Positions 52,648 through 63,212 of a DNA stretch of 64,000 nt are shown here, in pieces. The translations under genes were made by a program, and so were the position numbers. Every line of letters begins with the position of its first letter. The first letter of the stretch is position 1. This DNA comes from Lentzea waywayandensis. GTDB taxonomy: Bacteria; Actinomycetota; Actinomycetes; Mycobacteriales; Pseudonocardiaceae. The stretch is from positions 248,001 to 312,000 of the forward strand of contig NZ_FOYL01000002.1 in the NCBI RefSeq assembly GCF_900115955.1, read 5' to 3'. The notes below the pieces were generated by a model. It made no database searches, had not been told where the DNA came from, and was given only the letters and a program-made list of their open reading frames with translations.

Positions 52648-54860
52648 CTGCGACCGCCGAGCGCACGACCACCCACGAGATCGACGTGCGCGGTTTCATC
52701 CAGGCCAACTACACGCCGTACGACGGCGACGCGACGTTCCTGTCCGGTCCGACACCGCGCACAACAGCGTTGTGGCACCGGTTGACGGAGATGTTCGTCG
52801 ACGAGCGCGCCCGCGGGATCCACGACGTCGACCCGAACACACCGTCGTCGATCACCGCGCACGCTCCGGGCTACATCGACCGGGACCACGAGATCATCGT
52901 GGGGTTGCAGACCGACGCGCCGCTCAAGCGCGCGATCATGCCCACCGGCGGCCTGCGGATGGTCGAGACGAGCCTCGCGACCTACGGCTACCAGCTCGAC
53001 CCGAGCGTCCGGGACATCTTCACCAAGTACCGCAAGACGCACAACGACGGCGTGTTCGACGTCTACACCGCCGAGATTCTCAGGGCCCGCAAGGCAGGAA
53101 TCATCACCGGCCTCCCGGACGCCTATGGACGAGGCCGGATCATCGGTGACTACCGGCGGGTTCCGCTCTACGGCGTGGACCGCCTCGTCACGGCCAAGAA
53201 GGCCGAACGGGCGGCGCTGGACGAGTCGATGTCCACAGAGGACGTCATCAGGGACCGGGAGGAGCTCGCCGAGCAGGTCCGGGCGCTGGAGGAACTGCGC
53301 GGCATGGCCGCGTCCTACGGCTACGACATCTCCGGTCCGGCCCGCAACGGCCGTGAAGCCGTGCAGTGGCTGTACTTCGCCTATCTCGCCGCGGTGAAGG
53401 AGCAGAACGGCGCAGCGATGTCGCTGGGTCGCACGTCCACCTTCCTGGACGTGTACCTGCAACGTGACCTCGACGAAGGCGTGCTGACCGAACGCGAGGC
53501 GCAGGAGCTCGTCGACGACCTGGTCATCAAGCTGCGGATCGTGCGCTTCCTGCGCACACCGGAGTACGACCAGCTGTTCTCCGGCGACCCGACCTGGGTC
53601 ACCGAGTCCATCGGCGGCATGGGCGACGACGGACGGCCGCTGGTGACGCGGACGAGCTTCCGGTTCCTGCAGACGCTCTACAACCTGGGCCCCGCACCGG
53701 AACCGAACCTGACCGTGCTGTGGTCGCCGCGTCTGCCCGAAGGCTTCAAACGCTTCTGTGCCAAGGTCTCCATCGACACCAGCTCGATCCAGTACGAGAA
53801 CGACGACCTGATCCGGCCGCGGTTCAGCGACGACACGGCGATCGCGTGCTGCGTGTCGGCCATGAAGGTCGGCGAGCAGATGCAGCTGTTCGGCGCGCGG
53901 GTCAACCTCGCCAAGGCACTCCTGTACGCGATCAACGGCGGCCGCGACGAGATCAGCGGCGTCCAGGTGGCTCCGGCGTTCCCGCCGATCGCCTCCGACC
54001 ACCTCGACCACGAAGAGGTGCGGGCGGCGTTCGACCGGATGACCGACTGGCTCGCGAAGACCTACGTCGAGGCGCTCAACGTCATCCACTACATGCACGA
54101 CAAGTACGCCTACGAACGCATCGAGATGGCGTTGCACGACCATCCGGTCCAACGGTTGCTCGGCTGCGGCATCGCCGGCCTGTCGGTGGTCGCGGACAGC
54201 CTGTCCGCGATCAGATACGCCCGCGTCCGCGTGATCCGCGACGACACCGGCCTCGCGGTCGACTACCTCGTGGAGGGCGACTTCCCGAAGTACGGCAACA
54301 ACGACGACCGCGCCGACGCGATCGCCGTCGAGCTGGTGGAGAGCTTCATGCGCAAGGTGCGGCAGTACCCCGCCCACCGCGGCGCCGTGCACACGCAGTC
54401 GGTGCTCACCATCACCTCGAACGTCGTCTACGGCAAGCACACCGGCAACACCCCGGACGGCCGCCGTGCCGGTGAACCGTTCGCACCCGGCGCCAACCCG
54501 ATGAACGGCCGGGACCGGCACGGGCTCGTCGCCGCGGCGTTGTCGGTGGCCAAACTTCCCTACGACCAGGCGCAGGACGGGATCTCGCTGACCGCGAGCA
54601 TCACGCCGGCAGGACTCGGACGCACCGAGGACGAGCAGGTGACCAACCTCGTCGGCGTGCTCGACGCCTACACCGACGCGGGTGGGTTCCATCTGAACGC
54701 CAACGTGCTCAACCGCGAAACCCTGCTCGACGCCATGGCACACCCGGAGAACCATCCGCAGCTGACGATCCGCGTCTCCGGGTACGCGGTGAACTTCGTC
54801 CGGCTCACGCCCGAGCAGCAGCGGGACGTCATCAACCGCACGTTCCACGAGTCGCTGTGA
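52644..54860 (+). CDS. pflB: Pyruvate formate-lyase (formate C-acetyltransferase)
   Basis: The 738-aa product has the catalytic Cys402-Cys403 pair in [12 protein letters not shown], equal to Cys418-Cys419 of the E. coli enzyme. The glycyl-radical residue is Gly713 in RVSGYAVNF near the C-terminus. Full-length agreement from [16 protein letters not shown] onward marks it as true PflB rather than a diol dehydratase. It splits pyruvate + CoA into acetyl-CoA + formate and works only when anaerobic, since O2 destroys the radical. It is unusual in an aerobic actinomycete. It overlaps both adh (ATGA) and pflA (GTGA). Confidence 0.95.
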   Translation: MTATAERTTTHEIDVRGFIQANYTPYDGDATFLSGPTPRTTALWHRLTEMFVDERARGIHDVDPNTPSSITAHAPGYIDRDHEIIVGLQTDAPLKRAIMPTGGLRMVETSLATYGYQLDPSVRDIFTKYRKTHNDGVFDVYTAEILRARKAGIITGLPDAYGRGRIIGDYRRVPLYGVDRLVTAKKAERAALDESMSTEDVIRDREELAEQVRALEELRGMAASYGYDISGPARNGREAVQWLYFAYLAAVKEQNGAAMSLGRTSTFLDVYLQRDLDEGVLTEREAQELVDDLVIKLRIVRFLRTPEYDQLFSGDPTWVTESIGGMGDDGRPLVTRTSFRFLQTLYNLGPAPEPNLTVLWSPRLPEGFKRFCAKVSIDTSSIQYENDDLIRPRFSDDTAIACCVSAMKVGEQMQLFGARVNLAKALLYAINGGRDEISGVQVAPAFPPIASDHLDHEEVRAAFDRMTDWLAKTYVEALNVIHYMHDKYAYERIEMALHDHPVQRLLGCGIAGLSVVADSLSAIRYARVRVIRDDTGLAVDYLVEGDFPKYGNNDDRADAIAVELVESFMRKVRQYPAHRGAVHTQSVLTITSNVVYGKHTGNTPDGRRAGEPFAPGANPMNGRDRHGLVAAALSVAKLPYDQAQDGISLTASITPAGLGRTEDEQVTNLVGVLDAYTDAGGFHLNANVLNRETLLDAMAHPENHPQLTIRVSGYAVNFVRLTPEQQRDVINRTFHESL

Positions 54861-55585
54861 CCACCGGATCAGTCCACTCGTGGGACGTCGCCACCGCGGT
54901 CGACGGACCGGGCACCCGCTTCGTGCTGTTCCTGAGCGGGTGCCCGCTGCGGTGCCTGTACTGCCACAACCCGGACACCTGGCACATGCGTGACGGTCAC
55001 CGCATGACCGTCGACGAGGTCATGGTCGAGGTCGCGAAGTATCAGCGGTTCATCGAGGTCGCCGGCGGCGGGCTGACGATCAGCGGCGGAGAACCGCTGC
55101 TACAGCCGGACTTCACCGCCGAAGTCCTCCACCGCGCCAAGCAGCTCGGCCTGCACACCGCGCTGGACACGTCCGGTTTCCTCGGCGCACGGGCGTCCGA
55201 GGAACTTCTCACCGACACCGACCTGGTCCTGCTGGACATCAAGTCCTGGGACCCGGTCATCTACCGGCACGTCACCGGCGGCGAGGTCGCACCGACGCTG
55301 GAGTTCGCCCGCCGGCTGTCCGCGCTGCACAAGCCGATGTGGATCAGGTTCGTCCTCGTGCCCGGCCACACCGACGCCGAGGACAACGTCGCCGGCATCG
55401 CGTCCTTCGTCAGCACCCTGGACGCGGTCGAACGTGTCGAAGTGCTGCCGTTCCACAAACTCGGCGCCCCCAAGTACGCCGCGCTCGGCATCCCGTTCCC
55501 GCTGGCCGACGTCCCTTCCCCCGACACCGACCTCGTGCGGCGAGTGCGCGACCAGTTCGCCGGCTGCGGTGTCCCCGTCCACTGA
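54857..55585 (+). CDS. pflA: Pyruvate formate-lyase activating enzyme (radical SAM)
   Basis: The 242-aa product has the radical-SAM cluster motif Cys29-x3-Cys33-x2-Cys36 ([13 protein letters not shown]), the SAM-binding [14 protein letters not shown] near residues 69-82, and [15 protein letters not shown] near 126-140, as in the E. coli enzyme (246 aa). It abstracts hydrogen from Gly713 of PflB to switch it on and needs reduced flavodoxin as electron donor, which the divergent flavodoxin (51476) could supply. The start GTG 54857 overlaps the pflB stop. Confidence 0.95.
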   Translation: MTTGSVHSWDVATAVDGPGTRFVLFLSGCPLRCLYCHNPDTWHMRDGHRMTVDEVMVEVAKYQRFIEVAGGGLTISGGEPLLQPDFTAEVLHRAKQLGLHTALDTSGFLGARASEELLTDTDLVLLDIKSWDPVIYRHVTGGEVAPTLEFARRLSALHKPMWIRFVLVPGHTDAEDNVAGIASFVSTLDAVERVEVLPFHKLGAPKYAALGIPFPLADVPSPDTDLVRRVRDQFAGCGVPVH

Positions 55586-55614
55586 CCGCACCAAACCCGA
55601 ATGAGGAGCGCGAG

Positions 55615-57945
55615 ATGTCGAACGCCGACCTGGAACTCGTCGACGCGTACTGGCGAGCCGCCAACTACCTGTCGGCCGGCCAGATCTACCTGATGGACAA
55701 CCCGCTGCTGACCGAACCGCTGGCGCCGGAGCACATCAAGCCCCGTCTGCTGGGCCACTGGGGCACCACGCCGGGCCTGAACTTCATCTACGCGCACCTC
55801 AACCGGATCATCCGGGAGCGCGACCTCGACATGATGTTCGTGACCGGCCCCGGCCACGGCGGCCCCGCGTTGCTGGCCAACACGTGGCTGGAAGGCACCT
55901 ACAGCGAGACGTACCCGAACGTGCCGCGCGACGCCGTAGGCATGCAGAAGCTCTTCCGGCAGTTCTCCTTCCCCGGTGGCGTGCCGAGTCACGTGGCGCC
56001 CGAGGTGCCCGGCTCCATCCACGAAGGTGGTGAGCTGGGCTATTCGCTGGCGCACGCGTTCGGCGCGGCGTTCGACAACCCCGGTCTGATCGTCGCGTGC
56101 GTCGTCGGTGACGGCGAGGCCGAGACCGGGCCGCTCGCGGCCAGCTGGCACGCCAACAAGTTCCTCAACCCGAAGAGCGACGGGGCGGTGCTGCCGATCC
56201 TGCACCTCAACGGGTACAAGATCGCCAACCCGAGCCTGCTCTCGCGGATCCCGCACGACGAGCTGGATGCGTTGCTGCGCGGCTACGGCTACACGCCGTT
56301 CTACGTCCAGGGCGACGAACCCAAGGCGATGCACGCCCGCATGGCGGAGGTGCTCGACCAGATCGTGGACGAGATCCACCGCGTCAAGGCCTCGGAGGAC
56401 CGGCCGCGCTGGCCGATGATCGTGCTGCGCAGTCCCAAGGGCTGGACCGGTCCGTCCGAAGTGGACGGCGTGCCGGTCGAGAACACCTGGCGGGCACACC
56501 AGGTGCCGCTGGCAGGCGTGCGCGACAACCCGGACCACCTGCGGCAGCTGGAGACCTGGCTGCGGAGCTACCGGCCGGCCGAGCTCTTCGACGACAACGG
56601 AGCGCCACGCCCAGAGCTCGCCGAGCTGGTACCCGCTGGTGATCACCGGATGGGCGCGACCCCGCACGCCAACGGCGGACTGTTGTTGCGCGAGCTGAAG
56701 ATGCCGGGCATCCGCGCGCACGCGGCGGAGGTCGTGAAGCACGGCACCACGCACTCGGAACCGACCAGGGTGCTCGGCCGGATGCTGCGCGACATCATCA
56801 CGCTCAACGCCGACGCCCGTTCGTTCCGGATCTTCGGGCCGGACGAGACGGCGTCCAACCGGCTCGACGCCGTGTACGAGGTGACCGGAAAGCAGTGGCA
56901 GGCCGAGACTCTGCCGGTCGACGAGCACCTGGTCCACGACGGCCGGGTCGTCGAGGTGCTGTCCGAGCACCTGTGCCAGGGCATGCTGGAGGGCTATCTG
57001 CTCACGGGCAGGCACGGGTTGTTCAACTGCTACGAGGCGTTCATCCACATCATCGACTCGATGTTCAACCAGCACGCCAAGTGGCTCAAGACGCACAAGA
57101 AGCTGGAGTGGCGCAGGCCCGTTGCGTCGCTGAACTACCTGCTCAGCTCGCACGTGTGGCGCCAGGACCACAACGGATTCTCCCATCAGGACCCCGGCTT
57201 CATCGACCACGTGATGAACAAGAAGGCCGAGGTCGTCCGCGTCTACCTGCCGCCGGACACCAACACCCTGCTCTCCGTCGCGGACCACTGCCTGCGCAGC
57301 AAGGACTACGTCAACGTCATCGTGGCCGGCAAGAACGAGACGCCGGACTGGCTCGACGTGGACGAGGCGATCCTGCACTGCACCCGTGGCGCCGGTATCT
57401 GGGAGTGGGCGAGCAACGACGACAGCATCGAGGAGCCGGACGTCGTGCTGGCGTGTGCCGGCGACGCCCCGACCGTCGAGGTGCTCGCCGCGACGAAGCT
57501 CCTGCGCGAACACCTGCCGTCACTGCGAATCCGGGTCGTCAACGTGGTGGACCTGATGCGCCTGCAACCGGACACCGAGCACCCGCACGGCATGCCGGAC
57601 CGCGAGTTCGACGCGTTGTTCACCGCCGACAAGCCCGTCATCTTCGCCTACCACGGCTACCCGTGGCTGATCCACCGCCTGACCTACCGCCGCACCAACC
57701 ACCACAACCTGCACGTCCGCGGCTACAAGGAAGAAGGCACGACCACCACCCCGTTCGACATGCTGGTGCTCAACGACATGGACCGCTACCGGCTGGTGAT
57801 CGACGTCGTCGACCGCGTGCCAGGACTCGGGCCCAAGGCGGCCCGGCTCCGGCAGCACATGCAGGACCAGCGCACGCGTCACCACAACTGGATCCGCGAG
57901 CACGGCGAGGACATGCCCGAGATCCGTGACTGGACCTGGCAGTGA
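55615..57945 (+). CDS. xfp: Phosphoketolase (xylulose-5-P / fructose-6-P)
   Basis: The 776-aa product shows family hallmarks: the opening [40 protein letters not shown] near residues 78-95, the ThDP motif [22 protein letters not shown] near 166-187, [10 protein letters not shown] near 280, and C-terminal [13 protein letters not shown] and [17 protein letters not shown]. It cleaves xylulose-5-phosphate (and often fructose-6-phosphate) with phosphate to acetyl-phosphate, giving AckA its substrate directly. ATG 55615 has GAGGAGCGCGAG. It is 29 bases after pflA and overlaps ackA by GTGA. Confidence 0.95.
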   Translation: MSNADLELVDAYWRAANYLSAGQIYLMDNPLLTEPLAPEHIKPRLLGHWGTTPGLNFIYAHLNRIIRERDLDMMFVTGPGHGGPALLANTWLEGTYSETYPNVPRDAVGMQKLFRQFSFPGGVPSHVAPEVPGSIHEGGELGYSLAHAFGAAFDNPGLIVACVVGDGEAETGPLAASWHANKFLNPKSDGAVLPILHLNGYKIANPSLLSRIPHDELDALLRGYGYTPFYVQGDEPKAMHARMAEVLDQIVDEIHRVKASEDRPRWPMIVLRSPKGWTGPSEVDGVPVENTWRAHQVPLAGVRDNPDHLRQLETWLRSYRPAELFDDNGAPRPELAELVPAGDHRMGATPHANGGLLLRELKMPGIRAHAAEVVKHGTTHSEPTRVLGRMLRDIITLNADARSFRIFGPDETASNRLDAVYEVTGKQWQAETLPVDEHLVHDGRVVEVLSEHLCQGMLEGYLLTGRHGLFNCYEAFIHIIDSMFNQHAKWLKTHKKLEWRRPVASLNYLLSSHVWRQDHNGFSHQDPGFIDHVMNKKAEVVRVYLPPDTNTLLSVADHCLRSKDYVNVIVAGKNETPDWLDVDEAILHCTRGAGIWEWASNDDSIEEPDVVLACAGDAPTVEVLAATKLLREHLPSLRIRVVNVVDLMRLQPDTEHPHGMPDREFDALFTADKPVIFAYHGYPWLIHRLTYRRTNHHNLHVRGYKEEGTTTTPFDMLVLNDMDRYRLVIDVVDRVPGLGPKAARLRQHMQDQRTRHHNWIREHGEDMPEIRDWTWQ

Positions 57946-59048
57946 ACGTTCTCGTCGTGAACGCGGGCTCCTCCAGTCTGAAGCTCCGCGTGCTCGGCGA
58001 GGACGACGTGGTTCTCGCCGGGACCGACGTCGAACGGTGGTCGGGTGGCGACGAAACCGGCCCGCTGGAGGATTTCCTGAGCGGCGCGCCGTCCGTGGAC
58101 GCGGTCGGCCACCGCGTCGTGCACGGCGGCTCTGCCTTCACCGGTGCCACCGCGATCGACGACGACGTGCGCGCCAGAATCGAGGCACTCACGGGGCTGG
58201 CGCCCCTGCATCAACCCCGTGCGCTCGCCGGCATCGACGCGGCGAGGCGACTGCTGCCCGATCTGCCGCAGGTCGCGTGTTTCGACACCGCCTTCCACAC
58301 CACGATGCCCGCAGCCGCCACGACCTACGCCATACCCGCCGCGTGGCGTCACAAGTGGGAGCTGCGCAGGTACGGGTTCCACGGGCTGTCACACGCTTAC
58401 GCGTCCCGGCAGGCGGCCGCGTTGGCGGGCAGGCCCGGCGCTCGGGTGGTGACCTGCCACCTGGGCTCCGGGGCGTCGCTCGCCGCTGTCGCGAACGGAC
58501 GTTCGGTCGACACGACGATGGGCTTCACCCCGTTGGCGGGCCTGGTGATGGCGACCCGAAGCGGTGACGTCGATCCTGGTCTGCTGGTGTGGCTGCAACG
58601 CGCCGGACTGACGCTGGACGAACTCGAGGACGGCCTGGAACACCACTCCGGGCTCGCCGGCCTGTCCGAGGTCGGCGGTGACCTGCGGGACGTGCGCAAG
58701 GCCGCCGAGAACGGCGACGAGCACGCGGTCCTCGCGCTACAGGTGTACGTGCATCGGTTGCGGCAGAGCATCGCCGCCATGACGGCGTCGCTGGGCGGCA
58801 TCGACCTGCTCGTGTTCACCGGCGGCGTCGGCGAGCACGACGCCACGTTGCGGGCGGACACCGCTGCCGGGCTGGCTTTCCTCGGTGTCAGCCTGGACGG
58901 AGGACGCAACGCCGAAGTCGTGCGGGACGGCCGCATCAGCGCGAGCGGCTCGGCTGTCGCGGTGTGGGTCGTCGAAGCGCGGGAGGACGTGGAGATCGCC
59001 ACGCGGACCCGCGCACTCGTGCACGAACCGAGTTGGAGGAGGCGATGA
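57942..59048 (+). CDS. ackA: Acetate kinase
   Basis: The 368-aa product starts [19 protein letters not shown], the acetate kinase signature. It has [13 protein letters not shown] near residues 55-67, the catalytic [10 protein letters not shown] near 108-117, [12 protein letters not shown] near 142-153, [20 protein letters not shown] near 171-190, and [13 protein letters not shown] near 288-300. It makes ATP + acetate from ADP + acetyl-phosphate. Paired with phosphoketolase it gives substrate-level ATP without Pta. GTG 57942 overlaps the xfp stop. Confidence 0.95.
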   Translation: MNVLVVNAGSSSLKLRVLGEDDVVLAGTDVERWSGGDETGPLEDFLSGAPSVDAVGHRVVHGGSAFTGATAIDDDVRARIEALTGLAPLHQPRALAGIDAARRLLPDLPQVACFDTAFHTTMPAAATTYAIPAAWRHKWELRRYGFHGLSHAYASRQAAALAGRPGARVVTCHLGSGASLAAVANGRSVDTTMGFTPLAGLVMATRSGDVDPGLLVWLQRAGLTLDELEDGLEHHSGLAGLSEVGGDLRDVRKAAENGDEHAVLALQVYVHRLRQSIAAMTASLGGIDLLVFTGGVGEHDATLRADTAAGLAFLGVSLDGGRNAEVVRDGRISASGSAVAVWVVEAREDVEIATRTRALVHEPSWRRR

Positions 59049-59926
59049 CCGTGACCAGGCCGGTGGTCGTGGGACTGGACGGATCGAAGTCCGCGACGCA
59101 TGCGGTGCGATGGGCCGCGGAGGAGGCCGCCCGGCGCAAGACCGGGCTCGTGATCACGCACTCGTGCGTGCTGGTTCCAGCGCGCACGCTCGACGTGATC
59201 GCGCCGGCCGAGTCCTATTCGGACGGTGTTCTCGAGGAAGGCCGGCAATGGCTCGCCGAAGCGGCGGACGCAGCCGGGAAAGCAGCCCCCGGGATCGATG
59301 TGAAGATCGAACTGGCAGCCGGCGACGCGGCTGAGCAACTCGTCGGCCGATCCGCGTCGGCCGGCCTTCTGGTGCTGGGCTCACACGGCCGGGGAGGATT
59401 CGCCGGCCTGCTCGCGGGTTCGACCGCGGTCGCCGTGACGACGCACGCGCACTGCCCCGTCGTCGTGGTTCGCAACACCGGCGCGGATCCGTCGCCGGAC
59501 GCTCCTGTCGTTGTGGGACTGGACGGATCGCCGGCCAGCGACGCGGCTCTGGACTTCGCGCTCGACGCTGCCGCTCTGCGCAGCGTGGCCCTGCACGCGG
59601 TGCGGACGTGGTGGGACATCACCGCCGAGACCGCGTGGCAACGCGGGCTGACAGCGACGAACCTCGCGTCGATCGAGGCCGCGGAACACCGGCTGCTGGC
59701 CGAACAGGTCGCCGGTCCTTCAGCCGCACGTCCCGATGTGCCCGTGCGGCAGTTCCTCACTCGCGACCGCCCCGCGCACACCTTGGTCGAGCAGTCGGCG
59801 CACGCGCGGCTGATCGTGGTCGGCACCCGAGGACGCGGCGGCTTCCGCGGTCTGCTGCTCGGGTCGACCAGCCAGGCTTTGATTCGCCACGCGCATTGCC
59901 CGGTCAGCGTGGTTCCGTTGGCATGA
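59045..59926 (+). CDS. Universal stress protein, tandem domains
   Basis: The 293-aa product has two complete USP domains: ATP loops GSHGRGGFAGLLAGSTA (about residues 116-132) and GTRGRGGFRGLLLGSTS (about 260-276). It is the closest relative in the window to the tandem USP at 43774-44649. ATG 59045 overlaps the ackA stop (ATGA), so it is translated as part of the fermentation operon, and it may tie ATP status to that pathway. Confidence 0.93.
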   Translation: MTVTRPVVVGLDGSKSATHAVRWAAEEAARRKTGLVITHSCVLVPARTLDVIAPAESYSDGVLEEGRQWLAEAADAAGKAAPGIDVKIELAAGDAAEQLVGRSASAGLLVLGSHGRGGFAGLLAGSTAVAVTTHAHCPVVVVRNTGADPSPDAPVVVGLDGSPASDAALDFALDAAALRSVALHAVRTWWDITAETAWQRGLTATNLASIEAAEHRLLAEQVAGPSAARPDVPVRQFLTRDRPAHTLVEQSAHARLIVVGTRGRGGFRGLLLGSTSQALIRHAHCPVSVVPLA

Positions 59927-60546
59927 AGGTGATTTCAGGGATGAGAACCGAACTGGCCGCGCGCGAAATCTGGCAGTCGTGGTTCCGCTGGACGACAGCG
60001 GGAGAGTTCGCGGGCTTCCTCGCGCCGGCGCTCGTGGGTGCGCTCACCTCATCACCGCAGCTGCTCGTCCTGGCAGGAGTGATCGAGGGCGCCGTGCTCG
60101 GCGCGGCGCAAGCCGTGGTGCTGCGGCGTGTGGACCACGCGCCGCAGGCACGCAGCTGGATCGGCGCCACCGCTCTGGCAGCGGGATTCGCCTGGGCGGT
60201 GGCGATGCTGGCGGTGCACAACGGCGAGCGGCTGAACACACTTCCCCTCGTTGCCGTGCTGCCCATCGCCACGGTGGCCGGCGCCGGAGTGCTGCTGTCG
60301 CTGGGAACCGCGCAGTGGTACCTCCTCCGCCACCACTTCCCCGGTGCTCATCTGTGGATCTGGGCCAACGCCCTGGCCTGGGGTGCCGGCCTCCTGGTGT
60401 TCACCGCCGTCACCACTCCCCTGTGGCAACCAGGTCAGTCTCCCGCACTCATCGCACTCATCGGGGCCTTCGGCGGACTGCTCATGGCGTCCACGATGGC
60501 GGCCATCACGGGCTCGGCGCTGATCCGGCTCACGAGGATGACGTAG
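59923..60546 (+). CDS. Multi-helix membrane protein ending the fermentation operon
   Basis: The 207-aa product has about six hydrophobic segments (residues 25-45, 48-66, 83-102, 107-130, 142-165, 172-195) with short loops. I do not recognise a family. It is too short and lacks the motifs of formate/nitrite (FNT) channels, although a product exporter would fit the operon. The ATG overlaps the USP stop by ATGA, so it is the seventh co-translated gene. An in-frame ATG at 59941 is a possible later start. Confidence 0.75.
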   Translation: MKVISGMRTELAAREIWQSWFRWTTAGEFAGFLAPALVGALTSSPQLLVLAGVIEGAVLGAAQAVVLRRVDHAPQARSWIGATALAAGFAWAVAMLAVHNGERLNTLPLVAVLPIATVAGAGVLLSLGTAQWYLLRHHFPGAHLWIWANALAWGAGLLVFTAVTTPLWQPGQSPALIALIGAFGGLLMASTMAAITGSALIRLTRMT

Positions 60547-60600
60547 CGCCCGCCACCCCAACGGATCGCCCTCCTGCCAAGCCCGCCGGTCGCGGGTCCC

Positions 60601-60614
60601 GGGACGAAAGTCCT
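60601..60614 (+). promoter_or_regulatory. DevR/DosR-type box upstream of the flavohaemoprotein gene
   Basis: GGGAC-GAAA-GTCCT, nine of ten core bases. The centre is about 144 bp before GTG 60752. A further small inverted repeat, GTGTTC-G-GAACAC (60674-60686), lies between. Confidence 0.65.
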
Positions 60615-60751
60615 CCCCCAGAAGCGACGTTGATACCTGCGTTCACCCCGGCCTGATCACGCAAGCTCGAGATGTGTTCGGAACACGGACTCCTGGCCCT
60701 CGTGCCGCGCTGTCCGTCGGCGACCAAAACCCATCATCGAGGAGAACACCT

Positions 60752-61912
60752 GTGCTTTCCGCTGCTTCGGCCGCCGTGGTCCGCGCGACCCTGCCCGTCG
60801 TCCGAGACCACGCCACCGAGATCACCGCCGAGTTCTACCCGTCGATGTTCGCCGCGCACCCCGAACTGCTGAACCTGTTCAACCGCGGCAACCAGGCCAG
60901 CGGCAAGCAGCAGATCGCACTGGCCGCCGCGGTGATCGCCTACGCCCAGCACCTCCTCGACGGGACGCCGTTCGGCCCGATCGCGGAACGCATCGCCCAC
61001 AAGCACGTCTCGCTCGGGGTGCGGCCCGACCAGTACCCGATCGTCGGGAAGCACCTCATCGGCGCCGTCGCCACCGTGCTCGGTGACGCCGTCACTCCTG
61101 AGGTCGCCGCGGCCTGGGACGAGGTCTACTGGCTGTTCGCGGTCTCGCTGATCGCCGCCGAGGCACGTCTGTTCCAGACCGCGGGCGTCACACCCGAGAC
61201 GCTGTGGCGTCCCTGGCGGGTGGCGAAGCGCGACGAGCAGGCGGCCGACACGGTGTCCTTCACCCTCCTGCCCGATGACGGCGGTCCGGTTCCGGCGTTC
61301 GAGCCGGGCCAGTACGTGTCCGTCGCGGTCGACCTGCCGGACGGTGGCCGGCAGCCGCGCCAGTACTCCCTGTCGCAGGCACCCGGCCGCGGCGAGCTGC
61401 GCATCACCGTGCGGCGAGTTCGCGGCGAGGACGGCGCTCCGGACGGTGCGGTGTCGAACTTCCTGCACGACCACGTCCACGCCGATGACACCGTGCTGGT
61501 CGGTCCGCCCGCCGGCGAGGTGACCCTCGAACCCGGCGACCGGCCCGTGCTGCTGATCAGTGCGGGCATCGGCATCACGCCGATGTTGTCGATGCTCGAC
61601 CACATCGGTGCCACGCAACCGACGCGGACGGTCGTCGCCGCGCACGCCGAGAGCTCGGCCGTCCGGCACGCACACCGCGCCGAGTACGCCCGCCTCGGAC
61701 AGCTGACCTGGTACGAGAACGGCGACGAGGGCGGGCGGCCGGGCCGGATCGAGGTGGACGCGATCCCGTTGCCGCCTGGGGCGGTCGCCTACCTGTGCGG
61801 TCCGATCACCTTCATGCGCGACGTGCGCGCGGGGCTCCTTCGTCGCGGGATGCGCGCCGACGACATCAGGTACGAGGTGTTCGGCCCCGGCATGCTCGAG
61901 AATCGGGCGTGA
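60752..61912 (+). CDS. Flavohaemoprotein (nitric oxide dioxygenase)
   Basis: The 386-aa product has a globin domain at about residues 1-135, with the B10 Tyr in EFYPSMF (Tyr29) and the proximal His in IAHKHVSLGVRPDQYPIVG near 85. An FAD domain (RQYSLSQAPGRGELRITV, about 205-222) and an NAD domain (LISAGIGITPMLSMLDH, about 268-284) follow, and the protein ends YEVFGPGM. It converts NO + O2 to nitrate using NADH and defends DevS and respiration from NO. GTG 60752 has GGAGAACACC. A DevR-type box lies upstream. Confidence 0.92.
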   Translation: MLSAASAAVVRATLPVVRDHATEITAEFYPSMFAAHPELLNLFNRGNQASGKQQIALAAAVIAYAQHLLDGTPFGPIAERIAHKHVSLGVRPDQYPIVGKHLIGAVATVLGDAVTPEVAAAWDEVYWLFAVSLIAAEARLFQTAGVTPETLWRPWRVAKRDEQAADTVSFTLLPDDGGPVPAFEPGQYVSVAVDLPDGGRQPRQYSLSQAPGRGELRITVRRVRGEDGAPDGAVSNFLHDHVHADDTVLVGPPAGEVTLEPGDRPVLLISAGIGITPMLSMLDHIGATQPTRTVVAAHAESSAVRHAHRAEYARLGQLTWYENGDEGGRPGRIEVDAIPLPPGAVAYLCGPITFMRDVRAGLLRRGMRADDIRYEVFGPGMLENRA

Positions 61913-61945
61913 TCACGCGGACGAAGCTCCTGTCCGCTCATCGGC

Positions 61946-62779
61946 CTACTGGCCGCCCGGCGTGCAAAAGGCGCTGACGCCACAGCACGAGTCTTCGCCC
62001 TGCGGCGGGAGCACTGCGGCGGCAGGCTCGACGTCGAGTGGCTTCACGGCGCGGACGACGGCCGAGTGCATCCCGTCCGCCGCCTCGAACGCCGGGGTGA
62101 TCTCGATGCCGGTGAAACCGGCCGCCCGCAGGCCTTCGCGGTACTCGGTGAAGGTGAGGGCTCCGGCGACGCAGCCGACGTAGGACCCGCGCTCGGCCCG
62201 CTCGGCGGGTGTGAGGCGATCGTCCGCGACGACGTCGGAGATGCCGAGGCGGCCGCCGGGACGCAGGACGCGGAAGGTCTCGGCGAACACGGCGGGCTTG
62301 TCGACGGAGAGATTGATCACGCAGTTGGAGATCACGACGTCGATGGTGTTGCCGGGCAACGGGATTGCCTCGATGTCGCCCTTGAGGAACTCGACGTTGG
62401 CGGCACCGGCCTTCTCCGCGTTCGACAGGGCCAACGCGAGCATCTCGTCGGTCATGTCCAGGCCGTAGGCCTTGCCGGTGGCGCCCACGCGACGGGCGGA
62501 GAGCAGGACGTCGATGCCACCGCCGGAGCCCAGGTCCAGCACCCGCTCCCCTTCGCGGAGCTCGGCGACGGCGACCGGGTTGCCGCAGCCGAGTGACGCG
62601 GCCACCGCCGCTGCGGGCAGTTCGTCGCGCTGGGCCGCCGGGTAGAGCGTGGCGCCGAAGGTCTCGTCGATCTCCGCGGTCTGCGGTCCACAGCACCCGC
62701 CTCCACCCTCGACGACGGCGGTCGCGGCGGCGGCGTAGCGGGCGCGGACGGTCTCGCGCAGCTCGGTCTGCTCGCTCAT
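61946..62779 (-). CDS. arsM: Arsenite S-adenosylmethionine methyltransferase
   Basis: The 277-aa product has a SAM motif VLDLGSGGGIDVLLSARRVG (about residues 80-99), and the arsenic-binding cysteines are present: the CC pair in GGGGCCGPQ (29-30), SNCVINLS near 149, and GCVAGAL near 200. A Cys-rich tail (EDSCCGVSAFC) follows. It methylates As(III) toward volatile or less toxic forms. It is divergent from the ArsR gene with 79 bases between starts. Confidence 0.92.
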   Translation of the reverse strand: MSEQTELRETVRARYAAAATAVVEGGGGCCGPQTAEIDETFGATLYPAAQRDELPAAAVAASLGCGNPVAVAELREGERVLDLGSGGGIDVLLSARRVGATGKAYGLDMTDEMLALALSNAEKAGAANVEFLKGDIEAIPLPGNTIDVVISNCVINLSVDKPAVFAETFRVLRPGGRLGISDVVADDRLTPAERAERGSYVGCVAGALTFTEYREGLRAAGFTGIEITPAFEAADGMHSAVVRAVKPLDVEPAAAVLPPQGEDSCCGVSAFCTPGGQ

Positions 62780-62845
62780 GAGCGATCTACCTCCAGGCTG
62801 TATTGAAGTCTGTCTATGCAGTGTTGCGCGAAGCCCGTAGTGCCG

Positions 62846-62855
62846 TCAATATTGA
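62846..62855. promoter_or_regulatory. Candidate ArsR operator in the arsM-arsR divergent promoter
   Basis: TCAATATTGA is a perfect 10-bp palindrome ending 3 bases before ATG 62859. A further half-site TATTGAAG lies at 62801-62808. The ATTGA element is shared with the operators at 12931 and 23394. Confidence 0.5.
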
Positions 62856-62858
62856 AAT

Positions 62859-63212
62859 ATGTCGAAGCAAGAGTCGGGCTGCTGCGAGCCGCTGCCGGAA
62901 GAGCCGCTGGCCGCGGCACAGGCGGTGGAGCTGTCGGCGATGTTCAAGGCGCTCGGCGACCCGGTGCGGCTGCGACTGCTGTCGATGATCGCTTCTCGAA
63001 CCGAGGGCGGGGTCTGCGTCTGCGAGCTGACGCCCGCGTTCGAGCTGTCCCAGCCCACGATCTCGCATCACCTCAAGCTGCTGCGCCAGGCGGGCCTGGT
63101 CGACTGCGAGCGCCGGGGCACGTGGGTCTACTACTGGGTCCGCCCGGAGACGACCGATCGGATGGCCGCGATGCTGAGCAGCGTGAGCGATCGGCGACCG
63201 GTCACGGCCTGA
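62859..63212 (+). CDS. arsR: ArsR-family arsenic-responsive repressor
   Basis: The 117-aa product has a winged helix (MFKALGDPVRLRLLSMIASR, about residues 28-47; SQPTISHHLKLLRQAGLV near 65-82). As(III) ligands are probably Cys53 and Cys55 in GVCVCELTP together with the N-terminal CC pair (8-9); this is the actinobacterial CVCELTPAF type rather than ELCVCD. The palindrome 62846-62855 touches the start, so repression probably blocks its own and arsM transcription. The 3' end overlaps the convergent monooxygenase gene by 11 bases. Confidence 0.9.
   Translation: MSKQESGCCEPLPEEPLAAAQAVELSAMFKALGDPVRLRLLSMIASRTEGGVCVCELTPAFELSQPTISHHLKLLRQAGLVDCERRGTWVYYWVRPETTDRMAAMLSSVSDRRPVTA

Noticed and set aside
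55261-57513. A 750-codon minus-strand open frame opposite pflA and xfp
   Set aside because: Antisense shadow; phosphoketolase is unambiguous on the plus strand.
59923-60546. Formate/nitrite channel at the end of the fermentation operon
   Set aside because: The protein is too short and lacks FNT motifs; only an unassigned multi-helix membrane protein is supported.
51610-60546. A hidden phosphotransacetylase or acetaldehyde dehydrogenase gene in the operon
   Set aside because: No such motif or unassigned coding space exists; junctions are overlaps or at most 29 bases.
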